The position numbers and the translations under genes are program-made. The notes beneath the pieces are model-generated. The model had not been told where the DNA came from. It searched no databases and was given only the letters and a program-made list of their open reading frames with translations. Below, one piece after another: positions 1 to 12,702 of a DNA stretch of 64,000 bases; the first letter of the stretch is position 1; each line of letters starts with the position of its first letter. Origin of the DNA: Thereva unica (taxonomy: Eukaryota; Arthropoda; Insecta; Diptera; Therevidae); NCBI GenBank assembly GCA_949987705.1, contig OX465286.1, forward strand, positions 2,829,445-2,893,444, in the 5' to 3' direction.

Positions 1-864
1 CCTGTAAGTCAAGTTTCTTTCGTAAACACTTCTTTTCTTTTTTTACATTTTCTCCATATACATACCTGTACATAGGTACATACATAAATACATATATACA
101 TCCCCACCCACTCTATGGTAAAGTGTTTTGTATCAAAATATTTGCCTTTCGTTTTAATATTCACAGCTGTGTACTACGTCTAAGTTACCCCCGAAACTGA
201 GCCTCTAATAAAATTGGGGCAGAAGCATTCGACCCACACCCCCACCCCTTTTTCAAGTTTTCCATATGTACATAATTGCTGATGACAGTACAAAAGTGAA
301 TGTGTTAAGGGAATAATCGTTTGTTCGTGGGGGAGGGAGGGGGAGGGTGTTGGACGAGGAGGACTTACAATTTCAGCAAATTATTTTCTTACTCTTTAAT
401 CTAGTTGGATATGGGGTGGTTTTAGAATAGATAAACAAAGAAAACAGGGGTAAAAGTAACGGATCCATATCAGTTTTCTTATATTTTAAAAATTAATTTT
501 TCTAATCTTACCACCCCGTCCTTTTGTACCACAGGTTCCCTCCTCTTTGTACCACAACGTCGTCATGATATTAATGATGTAATGACGCACTAATACCTTA
601 TAGTCAGGTTAGTCAAGAAAGGGCTAAATTAGAAGGGGTAAACTTTAAATTTTTGAATTAACTAAAATCTAGTTCAATCGAGCTAAGGAGCACAGGTAGA
701 GTTCGCACCATAAAAGAAGGGAAATTAGCGCATATGTTGAGAATATAAATGATGCGGTAATTTGCGTTCGCGTTCATTTTGGCAACTCTAAACTCTGAGC
801 GAGATTTTGATCTAGGGCATTCTTTTAGCGAAGATTAAGATCTATCTCGCTATTGTATTCTCAG
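1..864. other. AT-rich non-coding stretch
   Basis: No convincing gene is seen. A donor-like GTAAGT begins at base 4, so the window may open just after an exon end. Short GTAT/CATA runs occur near 60-100. A purine-rich G-run block (GGGGGAGGGAGGGGGAGGG, 329-347) fits a four-tract G-quadruplex pattern on the plus strand. A CTTTGTACCACAACG block near 550 loosely resembles family B repeats described elsewhere in the window, but the match is weak. Confidence 0.6.
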
Positions 865-953
865 AAACCCTAACGCAACGAACCCCCTCTCCAGTGAATG
901 CAATTCTTGATCGGCTGTTGCCTGATCTACATGATCTACATATTGTCACCTGA
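865..953 (+). CDS. candidate terminal exon, unknown protein (weak)
   Basis: An acceptor-like ...ATTGTATTCTCAG ends at 864. It is followed by a frame that is open for 28 codons (after two bases completing a split codon) and closes with TGA. The predicted tail is Leu/Pro/Asp-rich and ends DLHIVT. No family is recognised. The acceptor quality and the local drop in AT content are the only support, and a frame this short can arise by chance. It has the same intron phase (one base left over) as the candidate terminal exon at 2138, so the two could be alternatives, but this is inference. Confidence 0.18.
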
Positions 954-2137
954 TTATGCATATCATAAAGGCAGCCTGCACAAACTGGTGGCTACTGGAG
1001 GCGAGCTACTGACGTTTTAGACACAGAATGCACTCAAACCTCCTCGCTGTAGCCTGTAGGAAATTCGGCACTTGTAGAATTGTGCATATTATGCTTATAA
1101 GATCATGAATACCGTGAAAGACTTCGTGTACATTTATTTATATATACATCAGTCCGGATCGTTCGCGGAAGGGGGTACGGTGTGGTGGAAGCCATAGAGA
1201 CTGTAAAGACTGGTAGAAGATGAGACATTAAAATCCCTTCCAAAGAAACGTATAATCTTCAAGTCAATAAATTTTCCACAATGAACAAAAACGATGAAAG
1301 TCGGAATTCCAAAAAAAAGAATACGAAAAAAAATTGTGTACCAAGAATCGATAGGAAGAGAGAGCAGCAGAGATCCAGCAAAAGTGATATCGTAACTTTT
1401 GTGATGAAATTATTTAAGGCCATGAAATACGATGACAATGAAGGCATCAATTAAACGAGAGAAAAAGACTTGAACAATTTTTTTTAGGTATACTACGAGA
1501 TTGTATTCTTCAATTTTCTATTTGCAGAAAGAAAAAAAAATCAAGCATCCTTTTCTCTTTCTCTATCGAAAATTTCATGATATCTTACCATCTTTGCCTC
1601 AACTTTCATCCGCAACCACCCGCCTCCTCCGCCCCCTTCTTTGCCTGAGAAAGCACTCACAGTTGTTGTTGCTGGTGTTATCAAGTAGTAGCTGAATACT
1701 CTCCGTAGGAGATTTTTATATAGAGATTTGGTTTTTTCGGTTATTTGTTTTGTTGTTTTTTTATGTTGTGTTTGTATGTATGTGCAGAAGGGATGTTGAC
1801 GAGCGGGATCGGGGGTAAGGAGATTTGTCGAAGTCATGCAATTGAAATAGAGCTCCAGAATCACCACACTAAGGGAAACAAAATCACCGGAAGTAATGCG
1901 AATGAGAGCATATCATCCCCCAAATTATGGTGGTTTGAGTTATTGAGTAGCTTTACAGGACCCTAAAAATAGAATTACCATCGCAATCTATGAGGCTTCC
2001 CCTCTATATAGAAATTGACCAAATCATTTCTTTTATTTCTTGATGAACATTTCAATGTATGTACATCATTTTAATAAATTTTATTTGATTTTCATCTTTA
2101 GTGGAATGCTAACAGTTTTTACCTTTACTATTTTCAG
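954..2137. other. non-coding stretch with splice-like signals
   Basis: Repeat-poor at 960-1090, then AT-rich with pyrimidine tracts. A good acceptor (TGTATGTGCAG ending at 1787) and a GTAAGG donor at 1815 bracket a 27-base interval that could be a micro-exon. Nothing else supports it, so it is not annotated as coding. Confidence 0.5.
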
Positions 2138-2226
2138 TTTATGACAGCCATTCGAGAGGTTTGTGGCTCGATTCCTTGCAGAGAGTTGATCCATCTTCTG
2201 CATTTCCCATTGATAAATTTATTTAG
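2138..2226 (+). CDS. candidate terminal exon, unknown protein
   Basis: A strong acceptor (TTTACTATTTTCAG, ending at 2137) is followed by two bases that complete a split codon. Then come 28 codons and a TAG stop at 2224-2226. The predicted end of the protein begins YDSHSRGLWLDS and finishes AFPIDKFI. It has balanced composition, unlike the Phe/Ile/Lys-rich translations of the surrounding simple sequence. I do not recognise the family. The upstream exons are not identified; they would have to leave one base before this intron. An 11-bp-period array follows 160 bases downstream at 2385. The call rests on splice signal plus composition only. Confidence 0.38.
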
Positions 2227-2384
2227 TCTAAGCTTTATAGACTTTATAGAACTATAATAGCTAAGATTGTTATAGCGTGCATCAAACTGCATAAACCTCA
2301 TACATTTTGGGTTAGGTTTTGTTCTTTTTTAGCTTTACCATCTACTACGAGCCTTTTGTTTCCAAATGTTTCAAGGATGTTTAT

Positions 2385-2442
2385 CACTTCTTTATTACCT
2401 TTTTATTACTTCTTTATTACTTTTTTATTACCTTTTTATTAT
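2385..2442 (+). repeat. 11-bp-period array, T-strand orientation
   Basis: About five imperfect copies of a TTTTATTACC(C/T) unit, spaced 11 bp apart. It is the first of the arrays scattered across the window. Confidence 0.8.
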
Positions 2443-4397
2443 AGCAGCTCCTTGGATTTATAGCTTTAAAATCTATTACCAAATGCTTGCACTTATTTCC
2501 TCCTCCTATTCGACCCCTAGTTTGGCCGTTATGGCCGTTGAGTCGACTCCTCATCTGCAAGAGATTGACACTATGAAGGCGCCCTATATAATTGTCCCAA
2601 GTCGTGATGTTGATCGGCATTCAGGTCTTCGACTCCTCTTCCCCTCCTCCTTTCTCAACCGGGCTTGGTACCATCTATGGTGAAGTTAGAACGCTCGAAA
2701 GTTCATATGGATGCTCGAAAGTTTCTCGAGAACGCGGTTAACTGGTATCAATACATAATCGTGGCGTGCTCCAGGCCACGTCTGATATGTAAATATCTTT
2801 TACTACTGGTTATGAAGGTTGTTTTGAGGTTTCGCAATATAAGAACGAAGACGCGAGTGAAAAATTCTAAGTATTCTATTGGGATTTTATCAGTCCGGGG
2901 ATGGAAATATAATTGACGTGTCTCAGTACGCAAGCATCTGTATATTATTAGAAAATAAATAGAAATGCAACTTTGCAATATTCTATCCCATTTCAATTTC
3001 TCCATTTTTAGAATACTTTAAATGTTTCGATCAAAAGGACAAAAAAATGCTTCATCATTTGAAGCATAACAGGTGCAGAAAAGCGTATCGAACCTTACAT
3101 TTCACCAAAGCAAATCAATACATGAAAAAAACATTGAAAAAAAAAGGATATCGACGTTATTGTAAACTGGAATAAAGAGGAATTTACCTTGAGTATTTTT
3201 TAGTTTTTTATTGCTTCTTCCATTCCTATAATAGTCATACTATATTATCAGGGAGAGAGGGACAAAGTTAAGCGATACACTACCAAAAAAACAAAATGTC
3301 CAAGGATATTTCTTTTCAATCCGTCAAAATCTCAATGTTATCCAGTAACAATTCAACTTTATATTGAATGAGAACACGCCAGGATGGGGCAAAAGAAGTC
3401 CTTTTTTGTATTTTATTTTGCACAATTTTTCTCTTCGTCCTCGTCTTCTCTTTTTTATTTCTTTTTTTTTTTTTTGAATGACGTGAAAATTCTTTTATTT
3501 TTTTCGTTTCCAAAAAGCAGCCATATTCTCCAAATATACAAGCATACACGTATACACACACATGGAAAAAAATCCAGGACAAAATACAGAATCTGTAAAA
3601 AAAAACATTTTTTTTGGAAATAAAGCGAACAGTCAGAAAAGGACTTAAAGGTTGGTGGTGGGTTGTCGGGACGAAGAGGTGGTGGTTGGTGCTGGTTTGT
3701 AGGAGAAACATGCCAGAGGATATACATGCACACATATATCGATGTATGTGTTACACACAAATTGATTCCTTTTCTTATTTCGTACTCCTTGAAACACAAC
3801 CAAATTAAATGCTCAATCACAAGCTGTTGTCAAGATTGTGATTGATTAATTTTGCGGTTCATCGTAAAAGATTTTTTTTTTGGTTTTTATACAATTTTTT
3901 ATTTTTTCGGTTCGAGAGGTAGAATGGTGTGGTAGCAGCGACGGTATGGGTAGTGAGGAAGATGGTCGTGGTTGGTTTGGTGGCGAAACTGACAAGAAAA
4001 GGCTCTTGAGACACGAAACAAATTGCAAAACACCCACATTACATAATATGGAACACGTGTCGACTTAAGTGAATTTATTTATTATTACATTTTTTTTTTG
4101 TAATCCTATACGAACTTATTGGATTGATGTATTATTTGGATACACCCATACATGCAATTTTAACTGTGGATTCCAAGCGCTTTTTATGCCAATAAGAAGA
4201 TCTTGTACAAAAGATGGTACTTGGATTTATGTATAGTGGCTTAGACCTACACTACAAGAAGTGATTAAACCATAGTACGGTCCTAGCTCTTGTGAAAGAG
4301 TTTAACACATCCAGACTAGGCAAAGTCTAAAGAATGGCATGTCTCGGAGGTTAGTGCATCGACGCCTGAACGGCACCAGAGGCTACGAGAAGCAGGG
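2443..4397. other. non-coding stretch
   Basis: 2480-2760 is less AT-rich and repeat-free but has no recognisable product on either strand. 2920-4100 is poly(A)/poly(T)-rich with CA and TATA runs, and reading frames there translate into homopolymers. No gene is supported. Confidence 0.6.
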
Positions 4398-4478
4398 TTA
4401 CGTTTTTATTAACTTTTTATTACGTCTTTATTACTTTTTTATTACCCCTCGCCTCTTCATTACTTCTTTATTACTTGT
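4398..4478 (+). repeat. 11-bp-period array, T-strand orientation
   Basis: Degenerate TTTTTATTAC units, seven or so, with 10-11 bp spacing. The flank differs from the array at 2385. Confidence 0.75.
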
Positions 4479-4784
4479 TAGTCTCATTTCTTGTAAGAGG
4501 CTGCCGACTGTGCGCCTAACTATATATTAAACGGAAAGTTATGCTCAATAAGATATGTTAAGGACAAGAGTAGAAGAACTGCCGTAGCCAACTGCTATTT
4601 TACTGTAGCAGCTCCCAATTAATACTGTACTGTGACAGAGCACTTTCATGGTGATTACTTCTTTTACTTTTTTTTCGTTTCACGCTATACGCTATATCGT
4701 GTTCACTGATAACTCCTACAACAGTAAGGTTCATCGATATCATTATTAACATCTTCTTGTCTGTACATAATGTTAAACTGCCTC

Positions 4785-4825
4785 TTGGACTAGCTTAACT
4801 AGACATTGCATCATGACGTTTTAAA
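4785..4825 (-). repeat. partial copy of dispersed family B
   Basis: Read on the minus strand it contains CATGATGCAATGTCTAGT followed by an AAGCT-containing segment. Both are shared with the longer family B copies at 19195-19317 and 32650-32745. It is a fragment only. The start of the 133-bp tandem duplication falls inside it. Confidence 0.45.
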
Positions 4826-5072
4826 TAATTAAAACAAAGTGTAAACAAAGCATTATTCACAAGTAAATTTTAGTATAGAAAGAGACAACAACGAGAAATT
4901 ACAGCAAAGGTGATGGTTTTTGAGGAGACGGGATGAGTATGCATCATGACGTTTTAAATAATTAAAACAAAGTGTAAACAAAGCATTATTCACAAGTAAA
5001 TTTTAGTATAGAAAGAGACAACAACGAGAAATTACAGCAAAGGTGATGGTTTTTGAGGAGACGGGATGAGTA
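4807..5072. repeat. perfect 133-bp tandem duplication
   Basis: Two adjacent copies, 4807-4939 and 4940-5072, appear identical base for base and begin TGCATCATGACG. The sequence on either side diverges immediately. No reading frame is maintained. Identity this high means either a very recent duplication or an assembly/haplotype artefact. The left edge lies in a family B repeat remnant. Confidence 0.95.
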
Positions 5073-7394
5073 AGAATAACCAGTTTTGTTAAACCCAGAG
5101 ATTATCCTGTACGAAATTCCTCAAATTTTTGGGATATCTTCCAAAAAAATCGATTTCTTTCTTTCGCCTTTACTCATAGACATACACATATATTTTTTTA
5201 TAGCTGTTGTTTTTTTTTGTGTGTATTTGGTATCCCAGTCCCTTCGGGGATTACGTACCGTAAAGGTGAAAATATCGAAAATAATTTTTCTTTTTATTCT
5301 TTCAACCCTAAAAACCACTCAAACCTACCGAAAAACTCTTGCTTACCTGTTCCTTAACCGAACCAACAGCCTTCCCAAATATCCAACAACAACTCATCCC
5401 TAGGTCCAGTTAGTCATTCGCTTATCCCTTCCACCTCCACTCCACCACCAACCACCACCCCACACACTAGGCATTTCTCATCCAAAAATGTCTCTGGACA
5501 TACACACATCAAACTATAAGGATTGAGGGATTTGGACCCTTAAATCTTTTTGGTGGACCCTTAAACGTGGAAATGTGTACAAGGAAAGCTAACTAAGCTA
5601 TCTCTGTGTATACACCGACCGTACCAGGTCGGATCCCGAGGAGTCGAAATTTACAAAAGGATATGTTGCATATATGTGCTCAATATTTTTGGACCTAATT
5701 TGAGCGCCTCCCCACAATCGGGGGCCCACAATAAGGATGTGTAACGTATGTGACTACAACATGACGATAGGTATAGGGATCACAACGTTATCAGAATAAA
5801 CCATACACATTTGTGGACGGCATAATATTGTGTATTATAAGAGGTGAAATTGTTTAAGGGTGGCTAAATTGTTGTCGAGATGGTAGAATAGAGAAAATGA
5901 AAGGGGTGGGGGTACAGGACATATATTTGTGTATATATAGGATTTGGTGCTTGATTGAATGAACCGAACGAAGAAGACTTTTCGATCTTCGCCGATTAAA
6001 CATTTTTCACTTTAACATCGAGAATGCTTGGTTAAATTTAAGGGGTATGCAGTAGTAGCCTTCAGTATTTTTTACTGTTGTTGTTGGTTTGGTTAATACC
6101 TGTTCGCTACATAAAATCACAACCACACTTATACCCGCCACATCGTTCCTCTCGCCTATCCTATACATAGGGTGGTACATCCCCTGTGCACCCTATTGAA
6201 AATTATGTCTACAACATGAAAATGGTTATTCCCATCACGTGCATAATCAATTTCGTGGATGATGACTTCTGTCATTGGGAAAAAAGGGGTTTCGGCTCCC
6301 TCCGCATTCAACCATTTTGATGATGGTGATGGAACGCGCTTCCTACTGCTGCTAATGTTGATTCTAGCTGGTGCTGGTGGTCGTTGTTATAGCCTCTTGC
6401 TTGTGGAATGATGGGGTCTCTACCTCTTATCCTTGATGCAGAAGAGAGAATGGTTTTTGGTAGTATCCAGAGAATGGGGATGGAAGCTTGGTGGTATGTT
6501 TATAGTCGTACATATAGAACTGGCTTTAACATAGTAGAATGGTGTTATAGAGAGGGTGGATGGATGGGCAGCAACCAAAGCGAGAGAGGACACTGTTATT
6601 GGGAAGACGAATTGCAGGTAAAATGTTGAATATTTTGGTAAGGATAAATGGCTGGCAATGGTTCTGCATAAATTTATGGATTCTTTCCTGTTGGTTGGTC
6701 TTGTTTAAATGTAAGATTAATGTAGTGATTTAGAAGGATAATTTCTGATTTAAATACACAGAAATTTTGTTTTTTAGTACTCTCCACATTTATATTCCTC
6801 ATTTCTCTTCCTCTTGATTTCATCTCATCTAGCTTTGATTTTATTTGTTTAATATTGTTTTTTTTTGCTGCTGCCGCTGTTACTGTTATAAATATGGACC
6901 AAAATATATATACATAAAACACAAAGCAGCAACAACCAACACAACAAAAAAAAACAATAACAAGGATAGGACCAGAAGTTGAATAAATTGTTACAGATCA
7001 CGTAGCATAAGTGAATTTTTATTGCTTGCTTTTTTCATTGTTGTTGTTTTTGAAACGTATTTCTAACCCCTATCACCACCACCTACCCCTGAGCCTGAGT
7101 TTCTTGAGTGTATAGATTTATTAAACCCTTCCTTGTATTGAATTTGGTGCAATGTACTAGCCGGAAGTATACTAGAGAGAGAAGCTTGGTTTATCGAACA
7201 GAAAATGCCGTCCTCGCGTATTATGTTTAGATGCGATACCAGGAGAGTACAATCTCTCTCAGAATATTTGTGGAAGAGGAAGAACAAGAAAGATATAATA
7301 GGCGGAAGATTTTTAATGGGCGAATATCTTCTCTCAAGGCCTAAAGAAAATATCGTCCATTGAAGGGGTTTAATGAATTTGTATGATAGTATTG
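5073..7394. other. non-coding stretch
   Basis: AT-rich sequence with poly(T), TATA and CCACC-rich patches. A 65-codon minus-strand frame ending near 6315 has a His-rich tail and plausible composition, but it lacks good splice sites. No gene, RNA or mobile element is recognised. Confidence 0.55.
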
Positions 7395-7467
7395 TCTATT
7401 ACCCTTTTATTACCACTTTATTACCCTTAAATTACCCTTTTATTACATGTAAACCTTTTATTACATG
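7395..7467 (+). repeat. 11-bp-period array, T-strand orientation
   Basis: Six or seven TTTTATTACCC-like units with some 10-bp spacing. On the minus strand a 33-codon open frame (containing LAFLEGTAAAV, stop at about 7539) ends shortly before this array. That resembles the layout at 28.8 kb, although the frame itself is not identified. Confidence 0.8.
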
Positions 7468-9075
7468 TGAATCAAAGAATTTGAGAGTCTCACTGCTCAT
7501 TGAAATAGCGATTTTAATATTCTTATTACGGGTGATTGGCCTATAGGAGACAATCACCCTCTGCCAAGCTATATAAATCCTGCATAACAGCTGCTGCTGT
7601 ACCTTCCAGGAAGGCGAGAACGATTGCAAAACGCTTGTTCGATTATTGTGTTAACGGCTGGATCTAGCCAGAACTAAACAGACCTATGCAAAATATATCT
7701 TCAAAAGGATAAATTTTAATGGTAGCAATATTTCGCTATCTACGATGACCTATGTATTTTGGCCCCCGGTATCTGTAAAAAGCATATTCATAAATTAATG
7801 AGAAAAAGTTTGTTTTGTTAAAAGGAAACAACAACAATAATCACAAAATAAGGAACAGGATCAAATACAGCAAAATCTTTCATAACAAATCATAAAACTT
7901 CATTAAATACTGTTGAACTTTATGCAGTAAACAGTTGATAACAATTAATAATATCTAAAAAGGAATTAACCATCGTACAAACACATCCATATATCAATAT
8001 ATATATGTATAACCCTGGCCAAAAATATAGCCCTGATAGAAACACACACACACACATAAAATGATAAATATAAAATGGAACTTAAGTAAAGTTAATTTAT
8101 TTCAACAATCTCTTAAGATCCTTTATTTTTCCTTCCTTTTGTTTTCTTTTATTTATTTATTTATTCAGGGAAGGGGGTTGAGGAGGTTTGTAGTTATTAT
8201 ACTCTCCCTTTTTCTCTCTCTGTCTATCTCTCGGTCTGTCTTCCTTTTATTCTGACTCTTTCACTTTATTTATTTATTTATTTTTTGTCCTTACACAAAT
8301 TTCTCTGTTTGTGTTATTTTCGTCCTTTTTAATTCTTGAATTTACGTTAAAGGGACAAACAATTTTTAGAGTATCTTATGTAAGTAATTTCATTACGTTC
8401 AAAGGTGGCCATAATTTTTGTGTGTGGGTTCCGTTCGTTCGTTCCTTCGTTTGTTCGAGGAGTGTAACGCACAAAAACGACGAAGAATGAAAAAATAAAA
8501 TGTTATGGGGGTATGTGGTAGGGAAGAAGGCGGGAGTACCGATTGGATGTTGTGGGTGGATAGAGGTTAGGTGTAGGGATTGTTTGTTTTTTTTTGTTCG
8601 CCATTTTATCTTACAAAACAAACACAGATATCTTTATTCGTAAATCATCTTAATGTTGTTAAAGTCAACTAGAACATAATTCAAGATAAAGAAGAACTTT
8701 CATTTTAAGAAGAAGTGGGGGGGGGGGATAAGAGAGAAAAGGAAGAATTCTTCCATGTGCATGGGTGGGTGTATATAGATATTTGTGGGTTATTAAAGAA
8801 AAAAAATGATAGACTACTTCAGAAATAGAATTAGTGCAATTAACACAAAGCTATAGTAATCAAGATGGCGAGGAGGTTTCTACAAAAAAAAGGATAACAT
8901 GATAAAGAATGGGCACAAACAAACATAGGATAGATAAAATATCTGCTATCGCTGACATGAAGCCGCCAAACAAATGTGACTCATTTCATTCAGGAATGCA
9001 ATTGAGCCTGTATTGTGTTTTATATTTAAGTTTTTTAAAACTTCCCCTCCTCAAAAGTAACATACAAAATAGGCA
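7468..9075. other. non-coding stretch
   Basis: Contains TTTA and CT-rich runs at 8140-8285 and a nine/ten-G run near 8718. No gene supported. A short minus-strand frame near 7539-7640 has protein-like composition but is too short to call. Confidence 0.5.
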
Positions 9076-9108
9076 TATTATTACGGGGTAATAAAAAGGT
9101 AATAAAAC
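9076..9108 (-). repeat. 11-bp-period array, G-strand orientation on plus
   Basis: Two and a half units of GGTAATAAAA, preceded by ATTATTAC. Confidence 0.7.
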
Positions 9109-9200
9109 AAATTGACCTACAAGTACGTTAACAAACTGAGTTTGCGTTGTCTGTCATTTTAAAGTTTTTGAATGCTTCTTAATTCGGCTGATTTACTGCA

Positions 9201-9232
9201 ACGTAATAAAAAGGTAATAACAGGGTAATAAT
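9201..9232 (-). repeat. 11-bp-period array, G-strand orientation on plus
   Basis: Three units (GTAATAAAAAG, GTAATAACAGG, GTAATAATT), about 100 bp after the previous array. Confidence 0.7.
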
Positions 9233-11438
9233 TAATTACATTTTGCTTTCTCTAGCCTGAATTAATGACAAACATTGAAAATTCGTTATATTTATTAAAA
9301 ATCTAATATTACCAAAAAAGGGATCGGATTTTATAATATATCCCCAGAGAATATAAATGTTATCTTCTCTCTATAAATTATTAAAATTTATATTCATGCT
9401 CTGGCGTGGAAAGGCTGGTTGTTATATGCTATATTTGTGTGTGTGTGGCATCCAAACACCATAAAACATCAAAAACCATTTCATAAGAAGCACAACCAAA
9501 ACCAAACCGAAAAAAAAAACGAGAAGAGGTAAAACAAAGCCACGCATTATAAAATATATGGTACATTACAGGATTTAATTAAGCCATATATTAAAAAGGA
9601 GAAGGTTTAGACACATCTCGCTAATAATTATGGCCACCAAACTCAACCAGCCGAACCAGACCTTAACCAACCACCACCCTTCATCGTCTGTTTCATCCAT
9701 CTAGCAACAACAACAACAACAAGGGCAACGACAAAATGTTTTATTTCAGAAAAATTTATTTCCATTTTTTTCTTTCTCGTAGTTGTGAGGTTGTTGTTGT
9801 TGTTGTTGCTAAATTAAATTAATTTTAAAGGGATAATTAATTTCATTGTTGTGGTAGCTAAAAGTGTTTTAACATTTTACCATTTAACATATAATAACAC
9901 AGAAAGACATGCCCTGCCTCCAGCCCATCCACACAAGGCCTCTTATATAAGTAAAATATGCCCCTATACTTTTGCGCTCTTCCGCTGTAGGTGTGATGAT
10001 GGGTGGTGTGGCGAAATTGCATTATCCAAGTCTCGTCATTCAACCTCCTGATTAAGGTTGTGCTTGACTCAGATACTATATCTCTATTCAGTCTATCTTT
10101 CTCTATTTATTATATTCCCCCCCCCCCCCCCAACCGTCAGACAACCTTTTTTTTCCGATTCAACATTTTTGTAGAGCAAAGATTTCCTGTGAAGGTGATT
10201 TTCATGTACATAATTTACGGATTTATAACATGACAGGTTTTTTGAAAGTATACCGAAGATCGTTGGTGTTTTTTTGCGGCTGGATGAGGAGGGTCCTTAT
10301 TACGACTCCCTACCACCCAAATTTTAGTAGTGCACAGAATGTAAAACTAGTTTTTTTCACCACATTTTTACAGACTGTACAACATTGCCATTATATATAT
10401 ATGTATATAGAGCAGCAGTAGCAAAAAAAAACTAGTGGTATTGGTAGTCAGGTCGTGAAGGATTTTGCCCACGTTTCGTAACCTTTTTATTACATTTATT
10501 TTTTTCTTAGTAAAAATCAGGAGTTTAAGGCTTTCCACAGTGGATATCATGTGGCGTTTGACCCTAATTTAGATGATTTAATTTCCAAAAAAGAGAATAC
10601 TTAAGGCCATTCTGTAGACACGGTGTCTTTCGTACACATCTTGACTTGTAACACATCTTTTGTGTATTCCCCGTTCAAGGGCTGCAGATTGACGAGCTAC
10701 TTCAACCAAATCTTTTTCTGTCGAACGAACGCTTTAACTATTGAATTTCAAATGTGGTGTCTCCAATTGGTTGGATTGTTTTTGCCCTATGTTGCATTTC
10801 ACCTTTGTGTCAAATACTGTACAAACAACACCCCCACACGGACAGAATAATTAGAGAGTTGAAATGATTTTATGTTACAAAGAAAGAAACATGACAGCAT
10901 TATTTATTGCAATAAAGACGTCAACATAAAAATCCAAGAGAATGACTGACAAGTTCCTGCAAAAAAAATAAATAAAGGAAACTCTAAGCAGAAATTGAAT
11001 AGCCACCAATTTTTACCACCTCGTATAGAGTTCCCTTTGCTCTTTTATGCCAATCTAGAAAATCACAGCCAACATACATCGCGTTATCATTCCACACAAT
11101 TTGCCTCATTTAGCCACATCAGTGTGCAAATACCCCCCTCCTTCACTATATATGTGTGTATGTGCTCGTATCCAGTTTTGAGAGTTGATCCTTTTTTACC
11201 AAACAATTTCACTCTGAAGAATAACGAAGACCTTACTCTGGAAAGATCCCCAACTAATATGCAATCCGTGGAGCCTAGATGCTTCCTTCTCGGTATGGAA
11301 GGGTGGAATCAGTTGTGAAGATGTGGAATAGCATCCCCAAACCCCCAAAAGGAACAAAAATTTGGCGAGAGAGAGAGAGTTAGAGCAGAGCTGGGTGGTA
11401 GCGTGGGGAATCCTTGTAGGTTTATGGCATCAGCTTAC
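9233..11438. other. non-coding stretch with simple repeats
   Basis: CAA repeats (9704-9722) face TTG repeats (9791-9808) and could pair as a hairpin. A run of 15 C lies at 10117-10131. A single 11-bp unit is at about 10480-10500. A plus-strand frame ending at 11318 has a protein-like last 40 codons but no clear acceptor. Nothing is called. Confidence 0.55.
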
Positions 11439-11524
11439 CTGGCACCTGGCTTCAGGATTAATAGGTATAGAGAAACGGGTAAAAGGTATACAAATGCCAC
11501 TCTAGCTGCGTTCCGACTATAACC
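11439..11524 (-). CDS. candidate internal exon, unknown protein (weak)
   Basis: On the minus strand an acceptor of good quality (GTAATTTTGCTTTAG) precedes 86 bases that stay open in one frame. A strong donor, GCCAG followed by GTAAGC, ends it. The predicted peptide begins GYSRNAARVAF and contains a hydrophobic run (YLLPVSLYLLIL) that could be part of a membrane segment. All three upstream frames are closed by stops within the putative intron, which is consistent with a real boundary. No partner exons were found, so this may be a pseudo-exon. Confidence 0.25.
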
Positions 11525-12670
11525 CTAAAGCAAAATTACAAAATCTCCTGAACGAAGGCAGGCAACCCAGAAATTAATTTTCTATGCATTGCTAGTGAAA
11601 TGTTGGTAGTTGCTGTTTCCGAAAAGGTCCGGGGCACCGGTGCGAAAGGGGTGGTTTTAGTAAATTGTGCTAGGGGGGAGGTGGATATCTAGGATCCATT
11701 GCTGCCTTACTAACCGAATATCATGGGTTATATTATTTTTTGTTTGTTTGGTATAAGCACGGCCAACGTTACCCTTTATACCTTTGCTTTTTAGTATGAC
11801 GACGACGAGGAGGACGACGAAGATGATGATGGGGCTTAAAGTGTGGGGGAGTTGAAGGACTACCCGAACTGGCAGCATAGTAAGCGGAAGGGGGGAGAAA
11901 TTACCAAAAACTTTATACACGTTCAGGATATTCCGTGGTTCATACAGTATGACTTTGGGGGTGGCGAGCAGGGGAAGGTTTGCATATATGCAAAAGTATG
12001 TCTTCTCATTTTAGTTCAATGCTATACGTGTACTACTAGAGTTTGCCTTTTACACCTCTCACAGTTTTTAGCAATAGATGCTTGAAAGGGAGACTACGCG
12101 ATGGTTGGTGGAATATGATGAAATAGAGGATTTATATGTAACAACTGGTGTGGCAAAATTTAATAAGAATACTCATATTCCATACTTCTTCGTCTATGGT
12201 TAAATATTAATACCTCTATCTATAGTATACTTTAGCGCAAGTTTTACTGTATGGTAAATTCTCGCTATTATTTTCATTATTGTTGCCCTTTCCCGCCGCG
12301 CTTGGTTTGTTTTGTTCGGTTATCATCTCGAACCAATTCAATCTGTGTGTGTGTGTGGTGAATTAAAAAACCATTGAAGGAAAATTTTATGATCCTTTTT
12401 TGCAAGCGATGAAGGCTCCTGTTGGAAACTCATTTATTTGCATATGATTTTATTTTTATTGAATGCAAATTTATATTTAACAAAAACGCGTATTGAGAAG
12501 CGTATATATACATACCATTACTGGGGTCGTTCGTACCATAATAATCATCATTATCGGTTTTCGATTGTACGTCTTATTGAACACGGGGCAATCCGCGAGG
12601 GAACGAGTGAATACACCGCTAAAGGTTTTTAGTTCACGTAGAGAATCTCAAAACATGCCAATTAACGCAG
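11525..12670. other. non-coding stretch
   Basis: Acidic-looking GAC/GAT repeat patch at 11795-11830 and GTGT runs near 12345. A 61-codon plus-strand frame ends in TAA right where the next 11-bp array begins (12673). Nothing else is recognised. Confidence 0.5.
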
Positions 12671-12702
12671 GACAATAAAAAGGTAATAAAAGGGTAATAA
12701 AA
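12671..12702 (-). repeat. 11-bp-period array, G-strand orientation on plus
   Basis: Three units of (C/G)AATAAAAAG / GGTAATAAAAG / GGTAATAAAAC. The first unit overlaps the TAA of a short plus-strand open frame. That is the arrangement expected if the array is a 3' tail. Confidence 0.75.

Noticed and set aside
165..215. Short terminal-exon-like frame after CACAG at about 169 with AATAAA downstream
   Set aside because: Only 13 codons; signals this short are expected by chance.
1788..1814. 27-base interval between a good acceptor and a GTAAGG donor
   Set aside because: Could be a micro-exon, but there is no joined frame or second exon to support it.
6310..6510. Minus-strand 65-codon frame with a His-rich end
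   Set aside because: No convincing acceptor, and length is within chance expectation for this much sequence.
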